This document shows, piece after piece, positions 34,358 to 46,273 of a stretch of 64,000 nt of DNA. The stretch's first letter is position 1; each line of letters begins with the position of its first letter. Source of the stretch: Cryptomeria japonica (lineage: Eukaryota > Streptophyta > Pinopsida > Cupressales > Cupressaceae); NCBI RefSeq assembly GCF_030272615.1, contig NC_081408.1:400793889-400857888 (forward strand), in the 5' to 3' direction. Below the pieces are notes generated by a model. The model had not been told where the DNA came from and made no database searches. It saw nothing but the letters and a program-made list of their open reading frames with translations. The translations under genes and the position numbers were made by a program.

Positions 34358-35080
34358 TTCAGAGCTGATCATTGCATTTCTTTAGTTACATTTGCTAGCG
34401 TACTCCCAGCCTGTGCCAAAATGGGAGCTTTGGAATAGGGTATGGACATCCATCAAAGCATAAAAGATAGAGGAATTTTGTGAGATGTAGTTGCAACTGT
34501 ACAAAATGGATTTGTTGAGAAGGCTTTAGAAACTTTCAAACAAATGCAATCGGCAAGTGTAAAGCCAAATTCCATGACGATTGCTACTATCCTCCCCACC
34601 TGTGCCAAAATGGGAGATTTGGAACAGGGTATGGACATTCATTGAAGCATAAAGGATAGAGAAATTTTGTCAGATATTGTAGTTGTAACTGCCCTGGTAG
34701 ACATGTATGCAAAATGTGGAAGCATAGACAAGGAACGTGAACTGTTTGATAGAATGCCTGAAAGAAATGTTGTCTCGTGGACTACAATGATTGCTGGATA
34801 TGCACAAAATGGATTTGTCGAAAAGGCTTTAGACACTTTCAAGCAAATGAAATTGGAAGGCATACAACCAAATTCCACAACCTTTTCCAACATCGTCCCT
34901 GCTTGTGCAAAAATGGGAGCTTTGGAACAGGGTATGGACATCCATCAAAGCATAATGGATAGAGGAATTTTGTTAGGTGTTGTACTTGCAAATGCCCTGC
35001 TTGACATGAATGCAAAATGTGGAAACATGGACAAGGCTCGTGAATTGTTTGATACGATGCCGCAAAGAGATGTGATCTCA
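34358..35080 (+). pseudogene. PPR protein fragment (PLS class), broken
   Basis: A single frame encodes about seven PPR motifs. Typical words are SVLPACAKMGALE, ALVDMYAKCGSIDKERELF, MPERNVVSWTTMIAGYAQNG and ALDTFKQMKLEGIQPNSTTF. These L/S/P-type motifs belong to organelle RNA-editing or processing factors, and the wording resembles gymnosperm members. Stops are at 34436 (TAG), 34481 (TGA) and about 34646 (TGA). An in-frame internal deletion near 34490 joins DVVAT to VQNGFVEK. There is no start, no transit peptide and no E/DYW end; homology stops at about 35080 after RDVIS. It is a fragment, perhaps carried by a transposon. Confidence 0.85.
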
Positions 35081-35249
35081 TGTGAACAATCAACACGCGT
35101 GTATATGAGAGGAAGGGATTGCTGCTACAAAATTGAACGCTCACTCCTCAATCACAATTCTATGGTTTTACGAGATTAAACTAGGACAATTAACCACCAC
35201 ATGTATACTTTTTGTAACATGAAACTAAAAAATAGGGCAATTTGAATCT

Positions 35250-35525
35250 ACCTCCTGTGCGGGATTGCCTTCGACGCGGGTTTGATGTTCTTGGGGGTTG
35301 AATTTGCCACGAACGCCTACGCGGGATTGAAATTCACAAATGAATTCCCCGTCTCTTTTTTCATTTTGTAATGGCCGCTGTCATCGGAATTACAACAAAC
35401 ATGAGCACTTTTTTGAAAAAAAAGAAAATTCTCATTTCTAATGCCTGCTTCGTCGAAACCAAATGGGAAATTTCCATCGGAATTACGACGAATGCGGGCA
35501 TTTTTTCAAAAAAATCAAATTTGGC
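35250..35525. repeat. GC-richer short-repeat block, CACTA subterminal-like
   Basis: Recurring words gcgggattg, (t/c)cgacg(c/a)ggg, and atcggaattac(g/a)acgaa(t/c)gcggg appear in both orientations, separated by A/T tracts. Such cgaNgaatt-type repeats are typical of CACTA subterminal regions. It directly precedes the Copia remnant. Assignment to the CACTA element at 25-33 kb is only a guess. Confidence 0.35.
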
Positions 35526-35588
35526 CACAATATACCTTCTCCATTAGAAACCTCAGTCGAAAATCTAGTCCAAATGTATTAGTGAGTA

Positions 35589-36042
35589 GATATCATCACT
35601 AAACCTTTGTCTTGAGAATGATTTGAGCATTTGAGAGACAGATTAGGGGTTTCTACCCCTCCGGTAGAGACTTAATTGATGCAGTTGTGCATCAGTCTGG
35701 TATGCATTATCAGAGCTACCTTTTGCTCCGAATTGATGAATCAATGCTACTAATCAGGGGGAGTAGTCAGCCTTGAGTTTTAGAGTTATTTATTCTGTTT
35801 GATTGTTTGGCATTACTGTCAAAGGGGGAGGAATATATGTGAAAAAACATTGGTTGCACTCCTTAGGGGGAGTTTGGCAATATTTGGTCCTTTTGTTTCA
35901 GTTTTGGTTTAGAACTTCATTGCTATATCATTTCACGGGGAGATTGTTGGTGGTCTTCCATTGGGGGAGACTTGTTTGACATTTTCATGGCACTTGGATG
36001 TTTTTCACATCTAGTGTTGCCATCAATGCCAAAGGGGGAGAT
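35589..36042 (+). mobile_element. Copia pol C-terminus and 3' leader remnant
   Basis: The frame from 35589 reads DIITKPLS, then after two TGA stops FEHLRDRLG, the conserved end of Copia RNase H. The 3' untranslated part follows, with repeated ggggga(g) words. It ends in the polypurine tract aaagggggagat (36031-36042). Everything upstream of about 35580 of this Copia element is missing. Confidence 0.65.
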
Positions 36043-37237
36043 TGTTGGCCATATGATGGAGTTGATTATGTGTTGCATTGATCTGTTGTCATTGATGTCA
36101 ACACTTGCTTTTTTGGTTGTTTACTGGCTTCCGGTAGGAGGATTGGATTGGGAGATAATTAATTGATTACCACTGGTATGATCTGGTTGATGGAATATGT
36201 TTGTATGGATGGTTCATATTCTTCTGAAGTATGTTTCAGTCAGTTGGTATTGACTTGATGATCAGATGCTATCTTATGTTCTAGTAAGCTTTCCTTTTTG
36301 GTTCGACAAGGGTTTCACCGACAAAGCTTTATTGAAGATCATTGATGTATTGGATAAGTAGTGTTGCTACAACTTCTAGAAGGGATTCAAGATGCTGATG
36401 GTGATTGTGTTCGTTCCTCGACTGATTGGTGTCATTGCTTTGGCATGTGTGGATCTAATTTAGGTCTGGTGCTATCTAGGTTATGGATCATTTTGCATAA
36501 AACGTGTTGGTGGATCCTCTAATGCACTTCCAGGATGTTTCATTGATTGGATGTTGTTTGTTTGGCCTTAGGATGACATGTGTTATAATTTTATTTTAGG
36601 ATCTATTGTATTATCATTTGTGTGGCTGGCCTAATTGGTTAGGTCTCAGGTTGGTATAAATGTATGTTAGATCTCATTGTAGATTAAGGTGTGGATATAT
36701 GGATATGGGAAAGGAGCAAATAATGTAATAATCATGTGTGCAGAGGATTTGGTTGATCATGGGTGATCATGTTGGGTTTATGTAAGAGGTTTTAGACCTC
36801 TGGTATTGAGCTTAACTGGAACTGTAATCTGACATGTTTGATGCTATCACTGGTAGTTCTTCTCTCTAGAATGTGGTCCAAACATCTTGAGGTGGTTGAC
36901 ATCTTTGTAGTTAGTGAGAATCCATTGTGATGAGCAATATGCTCTAGGCAGTGTGCCTTCCTGTATGTGTAGGCCCTTATTGTAATCATATACTTGCTGC
37001 AGAAGTATCATCTGACTATGGGCAGGGTTTCCCACCATGGTTTTTCCTCATTGAGGTTTTCCACTTACAAATCATGGTGTTATGTGTTATGGTTGCATGG
37101 TATTGATTCTTTGGTTTTCATTTATACTTTAATGCTTAATCAGTTATACTGGTATAAGGTTTTAAGTGCTTTAATTCACATAATCTGTTAACAACTAATT
37201 CACCCCCCCTCTCAGTTGTTCACCAGTTATCCTAAAA
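36043..37237 (+). repeat. Copia 3' LTR, ~1.2 kb
   Basis: It begins TGTTGGCCATATGATGG right after the polypurine tract and ends around ttatcctaaaa, following the Copia-typical ctaattcaccccccctctcag. A TATAAAT at 36655-36661 lies in ggttggtataaat. It matches the solo LTR at 53669-54880 along its whole length, so the limits are set by comparison. The terminal CA is mutated to AA. Confidence 0.8.
36655..36661 (+). promoter_or_regulatory. Copia LTR TATA box
   Basis: TATAAAT in ttggtataaatgta is conserved at the same relative place (54295-54301) in the other LTR of this family. Confidence 0.5.
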
Positions 37238-40200
37238 GTTCTAATCTTTGTCATAGGCTATATGTAACTGAATCTGCTTGAAACTAAGAAAATGAGTCAC
37301 CAGGTATGAAATTTTTTGCCTCTGAATGTTCTAATTACTGTTGCTCAGACCAAAATAGCATCAAGAAAGGATATTTGCTAAGCTGATATAGCTCAAAATA
37401 GGTCCCACCGGGCATGCCAAAAACTATTGTTACCAAGATTGCACCCGTGATGCATAAACTGAAAGCTCAACAATCTTGTGAAACATTGGAATATTTCCAA
37501 GCATGTGGGTTGCCTATGATGGAAATCAACCTCCAGAGTGAGATGGTTCTCTTGGTGAAACCCCCTAGAAAACTAATATTGACTGAGAAAAGGGATGAGA
37601 AAATCTTGTTGAATAATGAAATCCTACTGCTAATGGGAGGTGATGCACCAAAATGTTTTGATACCATTTGTTATCCTAAACTTATATCAGTTTCAAAATA
37701 ATTGATATCTGATTCACAACCTAGCTAAGACCATAAAATTCATAAATGTTTCTTGTGAAGGTTTGAAAGGTTTTCAATGTTGTATTAAAAAAAAGTGTTT
37801 TTACAACATTCAACTGATTGAAAAACCCAAATAACATAGCACAAAACTGGAATTTAATATGGAATTTTCTTGTTTAAAAAAGAATTCATGAGACATTAAA
37901 TAAAGGATAAGTAATAAACCATAATATTTTGATAAAATCATATGCATGAAAATGAATAAGACACGAAGATGCTGGAAGGAATCACTAATTTTATTGATAA
38001 CCTGATAAAAAAATGTCTGTTGTTACAATGCTTTAATATGAAAATACATGAGCTACATTCAACTTCTTGTTGTGTGTATGCAAGAAAAGAAAGAACTAGC
38101 TGAGAAAAAGAGAGGAGAAAAAGCCTTATAGAAAGGAAGAGTAGAAGAAGTTGAAGAAGAACTGATGTTGAACTACTGTCTCCATCTTGGATTCATCTTC
38201 ATTTGCTTGAAAGTATCTTCTTTTGGTCGAAATTGATCCAAATCCATGCAAAAAGGTGCTCATAACAACTGGAACTGACTGTTTACTTATCCAAAAGTTG
38301 TCTTGATTGATGTGGAACCTATGAGGGGGTATGAATTGTGGTGGAATTGCCATAAACTCCCTCAAAATCCCCTATTTTTAGGGTTAACTGATGTGTGACT
38401 TGGAAACTCTACCTTTTGCATGATTTGTAGGTTTAATTCATTGATGGTCTTTGATTGATAATCCACTAAGAGCATTGGGTCGGATTTGAGCTTTATTATG
38501 CCATAGAAACCTTTGAAAGGTGTCAAAAATGAGATATTTAGTTACAAAATGTTCTTAATAGACATATATATCCATATTTTGACATAAACTCATATTTTGA
38601 ATGTGTATTTTATCCTTAATGTTTCTATAAAAGGCTTAAAGACTATATATTTTCATTAGGACTGCTCTTTGGGACTATATCTATCATTTGAAGGTCACTG
38701 TATTTGAAATTCACTATATTCTTCATTGGTTTTCTTGACATTGTGATTGTAATTAGCTGCAAATTACCCTTTGACAAATGAATGCTTCATTTCTCTCCTT
38801 TGACAAATGACACATAGATTGTTATTTAGACTAAGAATATAATCTTTGTCCTAACCTCTACCTGTGTAACTATCTAAGATCTAGGTCTTATTGTTAGGCC
38901 ATTGAGCACAAATTGGTCATTACTCTATGATCCAACTCAATGGTCTTGCGAGATTAACCATCTTGATAACTGCAAACTCTCCTTTGCTGACTGTGCCTCT
39001 TCAAATCTCAAGATTGTCCTTATACTATGTATAGGTTGCACTAAGATTCTCATGATTGTTCTTTTGGTGTCTCATGCTCTTGCAAAGGCTCTAAGGCTAT
39101 CACCTAAGCTTGGAAGACTGTCTTTATAGCATGGTTTGGACTATCCTATATATTGAGGCTATTTTCTCTATCTTTGTAAGCTTTTGATGGTTATCACATA
39201 TTCATAGCTCTGCCTTTAGGGCTGCTTTCACCTCTTAATTTTTTTTCCCATATGGATCATTATGCTTGGCATGATGGCTCCTTCAAAACTAATGACTATG
39301 GCTTTCATAAGTGCTTACTGCCATGTATACTCCATACTTATAATCCACCCATTGTACTGCCATTATTGTACATTTTTTTTTGTGATTCTAGCTGTGTGAT
39401 AGTGTTGTTGTTGGTGTCTATATTCTTGACTTATACTATTAGGGATGAATGCCATTTCATGCACTATCTTTTAGCCCATTGGGATGTGTGAGTATACTCT
39501 ACCACAAGGTCACTTTGTATTCTCTTTCTCAGATTTTATCATATCTATGTTCTTTGCTTCTCTAGACCACAAATTCTTGGGACTTAGCAGTATTTTCTTT
39601 CATTATTGTCACTGGGCTATGACACATGCATTATAATAGTCACTTTAGTACTGTATATGGCTATCTCTTTGCATTTTGATCTTCTTTGTGATTCCATTTG
39701 ACATTTATCATTGTGAATACACTTCACTACTTAAGCTGCCCTTTGTTGACTACTTAAGCTGGATATGTGATGTTCGATATCCACCATTTGACAATGATTG
39801 GTTCTTTAATGGCTATGACATCCTTTGTTTACTGCCCTTCAAGACTGTATTTGGACTCTTCCGTTACTGCACCCCATGTATTACCAACTGATGAAGGATT
39901 TTTATGATCTGACCTCAAGGCATAAACCAACCTTAATTATGTACAGTTTTACAAAAGTTGAGGTATTTGTTCACTGTGTGCACATTTACTGTCAATATGG
40001 CTCTTACCAATATTTGGATAACACATTACCCCTTAAGGTTTGTGATTGTCCTCATGAAAAGACTACCTTAATGACTTAAGAAACTTCTGTACATTACTTA
40101 TTGTTGCCCTTGACATTATCATGGTGAGCTGCTGTATATATGACTACATTATTTCAACATTAAAAATATAGTTTTCTTTGTTGACTATGACTATCAATAA

Positions 40201-41743
40201 ACACTCTTGATCTAATAACTTTATTTCATGACTGCAACAAATTCACCTTTGTCTCTGTACCTTTTTCTAAACTGTAAATCTTTGAACAATTTTCTCAAAA
40301 CCCAAACAGTAACAACAACAAATAGATGGTGAACATAATTAAATAGTATGTCTTATTGGATCAAATCATGATATGGTCATTGTATCACTTATAATCTTTA
40401 GAGCTCCACACAAAATACTCTTATAACTCTCTTAGATCCCACACCTATCTTTGGTGTGATTGTCTGTATGTCATTAATGATTCTACAATGTTATTCCTTA
40501 CTGTCAAATGGTTGTTCTCTCTCAGATCTACACCCTTGACTTTCTATTTTCACCTTAATGTCTATTTAAACCTTATACCTATTCATGGCTCTAGCTTATC
40601 ATGTTTGCATTACTATGATAGAGGAGCTTGATTTGAATGGCAAGTCATCTTTGTGTACTACTTTCTATCAAGGTACAATGAGTGCATTCATGACTGTATT
40701 CTATGTCTTCAATGTCAGGAAGCTCCAACAATGTTGCTATTGTCATTGTTTTGCCAGTCCTTTCACCTTAGAGCTCTAAAACTATCTTTAGATGGTTCTT
40801 GGATGCATTTTGAGAGTCTATTCTAATAGAGGACTACCAATCTTCTTTCATTGTATTTTTTGGATTCCAATGTGACTGATATTGCTGCTTATGCCCTCTT
40901 TGACAGTGATTGTGTCCTCAAAGATAATCCTCTGTCCTTTTTATGATCTTCCATTCTCTGATACAAGATTGTGACCTTGTGGTAGTTGTACTTGTTCATC
41001 TACCCTTCTTATCTTGTGCTACCACTATGATATTTCTTTGTTAAACCCTTCCCAAATGAATGAGTTATTCATGACAAGATTTTGAAAAGAGGAGTGAGGA
41101 TAATGTTATCTAAAGATCAAATGAAAGGTATTATGGATAATACAAATGAAACATAGACCTTTTGAAAGGAAGCATGGTATCTCTAACAACAATAAAGTTT
41201 TTACACACACGACCCGAATCCAAGGGATACATTAAAGTACTGAGGTATGTGGGTTGAACTCAAAACCCTACCTTTATTTGTGGATCTTGATTAAGACTTT
41301 TCCTCCTTACTAATTTATGAAGCTTTGACATGAGCGCTCCTTGACATCATATTGCAAATTTCACACCCAAATCACTGAGATAAATCCTTGTCCTCTGATG
41401 AAACTGAGGTGTGAAGCCTTGAGGCTGTCATTTTTATGCTTTAGCTGTTGCATGGTTCTGATCATTGATTTTCAGTGAGTCCAAGGTAGTGAGACTGAAG
41501 TGTACAAGGGCTTGCATAGATTTGTTTATGCACATATGTTCTACTTCTTTCCATGTGATGTGGACAACAAGGAAGGAACTGTGTGTAAAGCAAGAGAAAC
41601 CTGAAAACTACGTGGCCAAGCTTTTTAAGCCTTTATTGCTTTTCCCTCTTAATCTTTCCACGTAGGGGTTTAATTTTCTTATAAAATTTAACTTCCTTGC
41701 AATGAAATGCATGATTCTCTTCACCTTATAATATGGAATATAC
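37238..41743. other. Unassigned 4.5-kb stretch
   Basis: No domain was recognised on either strand. The longest frame, 95 codons at 37414-37701, is Lys/Leu-rich with no known motif and no support beyond being open. From 38.6 to 41.0 kb the plus strand is T-rich with many ttgtgattgt and gactatg-type words, which may be very old repeat DNA. No RNA gene was seen. Confidence 0.4.
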
Positions 41744-41828
41744 CTGTTGGAAAACAGATTTGTCACTGTGAATTCTCCTTCAAAATTGATCCTGTTCGCC
41801 TGAAGAGAAGTGACAAACTTTCCAACAG
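41744..41828 (+). repeat. 85-nt foldback (imperfect hairpin)
   Basis: Arms ctgttggaaa...tttgtcact...ctccttc and gaag-agaag-tgacaaa-ctttccaacag pair over about 30 positions with small bulges, leaving a ~20-nt loop. It could be the core of a tiny MITE or a pre-miRNA-like foldback. The flanks show no clear TA or longer target duplication. Confidence 0.55.
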
Positions 41829-42431
41829 TTAGAGAGATATGGTGAAGCCACAATCTTCCTTTGCATTTGAGAGGGGCAAATCCCTCGTATGATGGGTTTT
41901 TTTTAGGATTTTAATATACTTTTTACCCTGAAAGTACAAAAAGGAGACAAAACTAAACTAAAGAAAGATAAATAAGAGAAACTCTAATGACAAACATACG
42001 AATGCCATTTGAGATTCACAATGAATAACAATTACAAAAGGGTTTTAAGCATGAGATATGTTTTAGATATGTGATGATGAAAGAAAGACAACAAACCTCA
42101 ACATATGAAGAAATGAGTTGTACTAACACACACATTTTAGGATACCGGGAAATGATGTATTTCATCAAAATGCATATATTTTGGAATTGAAAACCAATGG
42201 ATTGCACCAATACACAAAATGGATTACTAATTAAACATACAAGAAATTAGTAATAATATATTATGAATACATTAAAGACATATGAACTCCATGCATTCTT
42301 CATTATTCTTTTAAAAGTATACAAGTTCAAAAGCTGAGTACAAAATGTAAAATCCAAAAGTTCTCCAACATCTTCCCTTCTGTCAGCGTCCCCTTTTACA
42401 ATGCCAAAGCCCTGTATTTATAAGCTTGAGA

Positions 42432-42586
42432 GAATAACTAACTTGATAAACAACTCATAGCCACCTTGAATAACTACCTTAGGTAACTACTTTGGATAAC
42501 TACCTAGGAGAATAACTTAAAATAACTACCTAACTTATTCACTTGGGATAACTACCTAATCCAATGCTTAGAATAACTACCCTTTA
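42432..42586 (+). repeat. Degenerate tandem repeat of (a)ataactaccta
   Basis: Eight or so imperfect copies of aataactacct(a/t), spaced 12-35 bp, with insertions of ttgg or ttagg. Non-coding. From here to 44.2 kb nothing else was identified. Confidence 0.6.
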
Positions 42587-44209
42587 CAAATAAGTTAGGA
42601 TTAACCTAACTTTCACAAAAGAAAAGCCCAAATTCTAACTTTAATTACAATAAGTGACTTAGGTCACTTTTACAAAGAACAACTTGAAACATTAAAATAT
42701 TAAAGTTAGGACCAATGTGAGGTACTTATCCATCTTCATCTTCTTTATTGATCTTCATGACTGTCTCGTCATCTATTCATCTTTATTGACATCAAGAATT
42801 AGTTTTTGCCAACAAATATTCTTCAAGTACATATGTGCTTCAACTATTCCATTAAGCATCTTTCACTTCCATGAATACACCTTCTTCCAGAAACCAAGGA
42901 GTCTTGCATCAATGTGACTAACTTTATTTCAAAATATTGCATATTTTGTTCACATTTCCCCATAACCATCTTGACATGACTTTAAGAGAGAAGAGTTGAA
43001 TGTCTTCACTAAATGATAAATTTATATACATCTATACATTCTTTGTCATGGTGATATCTTTCTAGTCACAACATTCTTGTAACAATACTCTCAAGTGATA
43101 TGCTCCTTAAGTGTACCATAAAGCACATTGAAATGTCATTCATTTGGGCTAATAATGTATCAAATATTGAATCACAAGATCACCAATCTTATCAATAGGA
43201 TCAACAATACCGCAAGGACAAACAATCATTATTGTATTCTTGTTCACATAGCACCTTGAGTAGCATGTCCATAATTACTATTGAGAGCATTTTTGAGCCA
43301 TTTTGTGCCTTAAAAAGAAAATATGTTCATTGGAATCATCTCCCACAATGGTACCCTTGTTGTCTTTATTTTTAAAGATGATGTTCTGTGTTTTGGTGTG
43401 ATATTTCTTTGATGCATTTTGTCAATACTTCCTGCACTTCTCTTCATCTCCACATAGGCAAGGTTCTGGATATTGACTTTGGGATTTTTTTGACATATCT
43501 GCTCATAAGCTTTTAAATTCATTCTAACATGTCTTTTGTGTGCAACCTTCTATTATTTCATTTTTATCCATGAGATGACATCTTTTGGAGGCATTTTTCA
43601 AATGGATCTTTTGCTATGCAAATGCTTTCACGACTTGCAGTCATGTCGGTTAGAGCATTTCAAATTATAATATCAAATAAACTTCTATTATCCGGTGTGC
43701 TTCGGTGGGTGTCCATACCACGCAGTCTTTCCTTCAAGCCATTTTGAGAATATAAAACATATAAGCATCCATTTCAGAGGAGAAGACAACTCTAAGGCTC
43801 CTCGTACTGAGTAAAAGGATCGAGTATTGGAAAATACCAATAGTTCATTGTTAGCACAATTTTATTCCATGAGCATGAAATAATGTTTCTCTCAAGCATC
43901 CTTTTGAACAATTCATGATGCCATGTCTATGTTTTTCATGCTACACACAGATTGACCAATGCCTCTCCTTTACTTTGTATGCTTGCGTGATAATGTTGAT
44001 TGCTAGGACATAGTTAAAACTAACATTTTTCATAGGCAATTTAAGGAGTATTGACAATGTTTAATTCTTTTTTCTCCCTCTTCATCGACGTTATGGGATG
44101 TGTGAGAATCTTAACTTTGGCAACCTAGGAAGAGTTTACAACTTGTTGATGATGACCAACATGCTGCCTTGAAACCTTTTCTTCACCTTGTTTATACTTA
44201 CATTCTTTT

Positions 44210-44310
44210 ATTGAACATTTTCAATTAGTCCATTTTGTACAAAATCTACAATCATTTCATTTCTTTTCTTGAGATGATATCCTTCTTCATTGAGGCATTT
44301 CAACAAATAG
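44210..44310 (+). repeat. Left copy of a direct repeat flanking the solo LTR
   Basis: attgaacattttcaat, then tcattttgta, ctacaatcat, catttcttttcttga and ttgaggcattt, matching 49582-49680 in the same order. Before the LTR arrived the two copies would have been about 450 bp apart, so they belong to an old dispersed or tandem repeat. Confidence 0.55.
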
Positions 44311-46132
44311 CTCATATGCCTGGAAATGCTTCCACCTTTCGTATACATGTCTACACAGGAACCTGCAACTGTAACTTGAACATTTTGTAATGCCCATACC
44401 CTGGTCGGACTTTTAAAACCCGTTTAACCTTGATTGACTTCCTATGTGGCATTCTCGAATGGTAGATTAACCGATATGCAATGTGTAGTTTAGATAATAT
44501 AAATAAATTGTGCATACTTATTATTGTGCTTTTGCATCGATTTTCGTGTAAATGCAATTGTTCCCTAACCCTTGAGATAAATCTCGAGCTAACGCCTTCA
44601 TTGAATATGTATATGTATATGCATGCTTGTAGGAGTTCATGGGTGCAGGAGATTGCAGGTACAACACCGCTTAGGGCAAGGTTCACCTCCTTTGGAACTT
44701 GCAAGGTTGAGTATGCTCTTTCATCTTTTGAATTCAGAATTAGTGGTCATATAACGCTCGTCTTGCCTTAGCCATGGTTAGGTGAGCATCGTGCGTGGAT
44801 TCGTGGAGCTTGCCTTTCATTGGGATGCGTGTCGAGAGATTTGGAGGACTACCTCGATTTGCGTGCCTTGCACGAGGTAAGTGAGGTTTGTTATCCTAAG
44901 TATTAAATTTAAAATTATGATTAAACGTACACATTAGAGATATAGAAATTTAAATAGGTAGCTTATTTATACGATTAATCAGTAATTAAAGAGATTTGCT
45001 TTAAATTATTATTGTAGCAAGTTTAAGGTATTTAACTGAGGTTAGTGTGCTCATTTACGCATTTGTAACTTTTATGCATTTGTAGTCGAGAAATTAGAAT
45101 AAATTAAACTTTGCATTAGATTAGTCATTTATTTAAAAATATTGCTTTATTATGTTGTAGCGAGTTAATTTAATAGCTAATTTTAAAATAATGAATTTAA
45201 TGAGATTATGCGTTTTTGGAAAGGAAAAATTTAAAGACATTTGGGGAGATAGCAATAAATTACGCATTTTCGCATTTGGAGGGAAAAGGGAAAATTATTA
45301 TTATTTAAAAGAAATTATTTCTTCTTACTTGTATAGTTGATAAAATATAAAAGTTTGATTTTCAGTAAATTAAATTAAAGTTGAATATGAAATAGAAGCT
45401 TTTAAATTTTAAAAGAAAAATGAACAAGGAGGGAATGAATGATTCCCATTTGGATTTTCATTTATTGTATTTTAGAAATAAAACCCTAAATTCGAAATTG
45501 AAATTAGGGCAAAATTAGGGCTTTTTCTTTTAACCTAGTTTTGGGAGACATTTTGGGGGTTCTGGGGTTTGGGAGTTTTTTTTGAAAGAAAAATGGAAGA
45601 TTTGGATTGGAGCAGCAGAATGGGAAGCTTTTCATCAAGATTCATGCCTGGAAATTGCATTTTGAGGTAGGATTCGAATCCACTACCTTATTTATTTGTT
45701 GAATACAAAAAGAAATAGTCTTATCCATGAATGATTTGGGGTTAGTTTCCAGATTAGTTTCAATCTAGTTGTTCTTGAATCAAACCCTCGTTGCTTGATG
45801 GATTTTGTGATTTCTAACTTGTTAGAAAATTTTCTCCCATAATGGAGATTTTGGTGTAATTCTGGAAATTTATTATATGACTGCAAAATGGGGTTTTATT
45901 TTGTTTACATCTTCATTTTGGGTGTTTTGTTTCATGATAAAAAAAATAAACAAAAAAAGAGGATTGCTGGAAAACGTTTTTTTTTAACCCCTGTCTGTGA
46001 GACTGTGAGTTAAGCTTCTGGAAATAGTTATTTTTTTTATGACTGTTATTTCTGTTTGTTTCCATAGCAAATATATTTTAAAGACAAATTTTTTTTTTTA
46101 AAAAAAAGGGGTTTATTGCCCCCCACGGCATT

Positions 46133-46227
46133 GCTACCAGTTGGTAGCGATCTGCTACCAAATGGTAGCAGCGCTACCTTTGGTAGCGCCCTGCTACCAT
46201 TTGGTAGCAACGCTACCAAAAGGTAGC
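46133..46227. repeat. Five tandem mini-hairpins GCTACC-N(3-4)-GGTAGC
   Basis: Perfect 6-bp inverted repeats at 46133-46148, 46154-46169, 46173-46187, 46193-46208 and 46212-46227. Each has a 3-4 nt loop (agtt, aaat, ttt, attt, aaaa), starting every 19-21 bp. That is close to two helical turns. The arms are fully conserved while the loops and spacers vary. Confidence 0.9.
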
Positions 46228-46251
46228 TACGCTGCCAACAATGGGGGAGGG

Positions 46252-46273
46252 CCCACGTGGATGTCCACGTGGG
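46252..46273. promoter_or_regulatory. Double G-box palindrome
   Basis: CCCACGTGGA, TG, TCCACGTGGG: a perfect 10-bp inverted repeat with two CACGTG cores (46254-46259, 46266-46271) 12 bp apart. The outer flanks (gggggaggg / ccctctcccc) extend the pairing with a 2-bp offset. CACGTG is the core site of plant bZIP and bHLH factors, so this could be the LTR enhancer; binding is inferred. Confidence 0.6.

Noticed and set aside
37414-37701. 95-codon plus-strand frame
   Set aside because: Open but without any known motif or codon evidence; kept only as a remark in the unassigned stretch.
46133-46227. CRISPR-like regular repeats
   Set aside because: The repeats are 15-16 bp palindromes with 3-6 bp spacers in a plant LTR; too short and too close for a CRISPR array.
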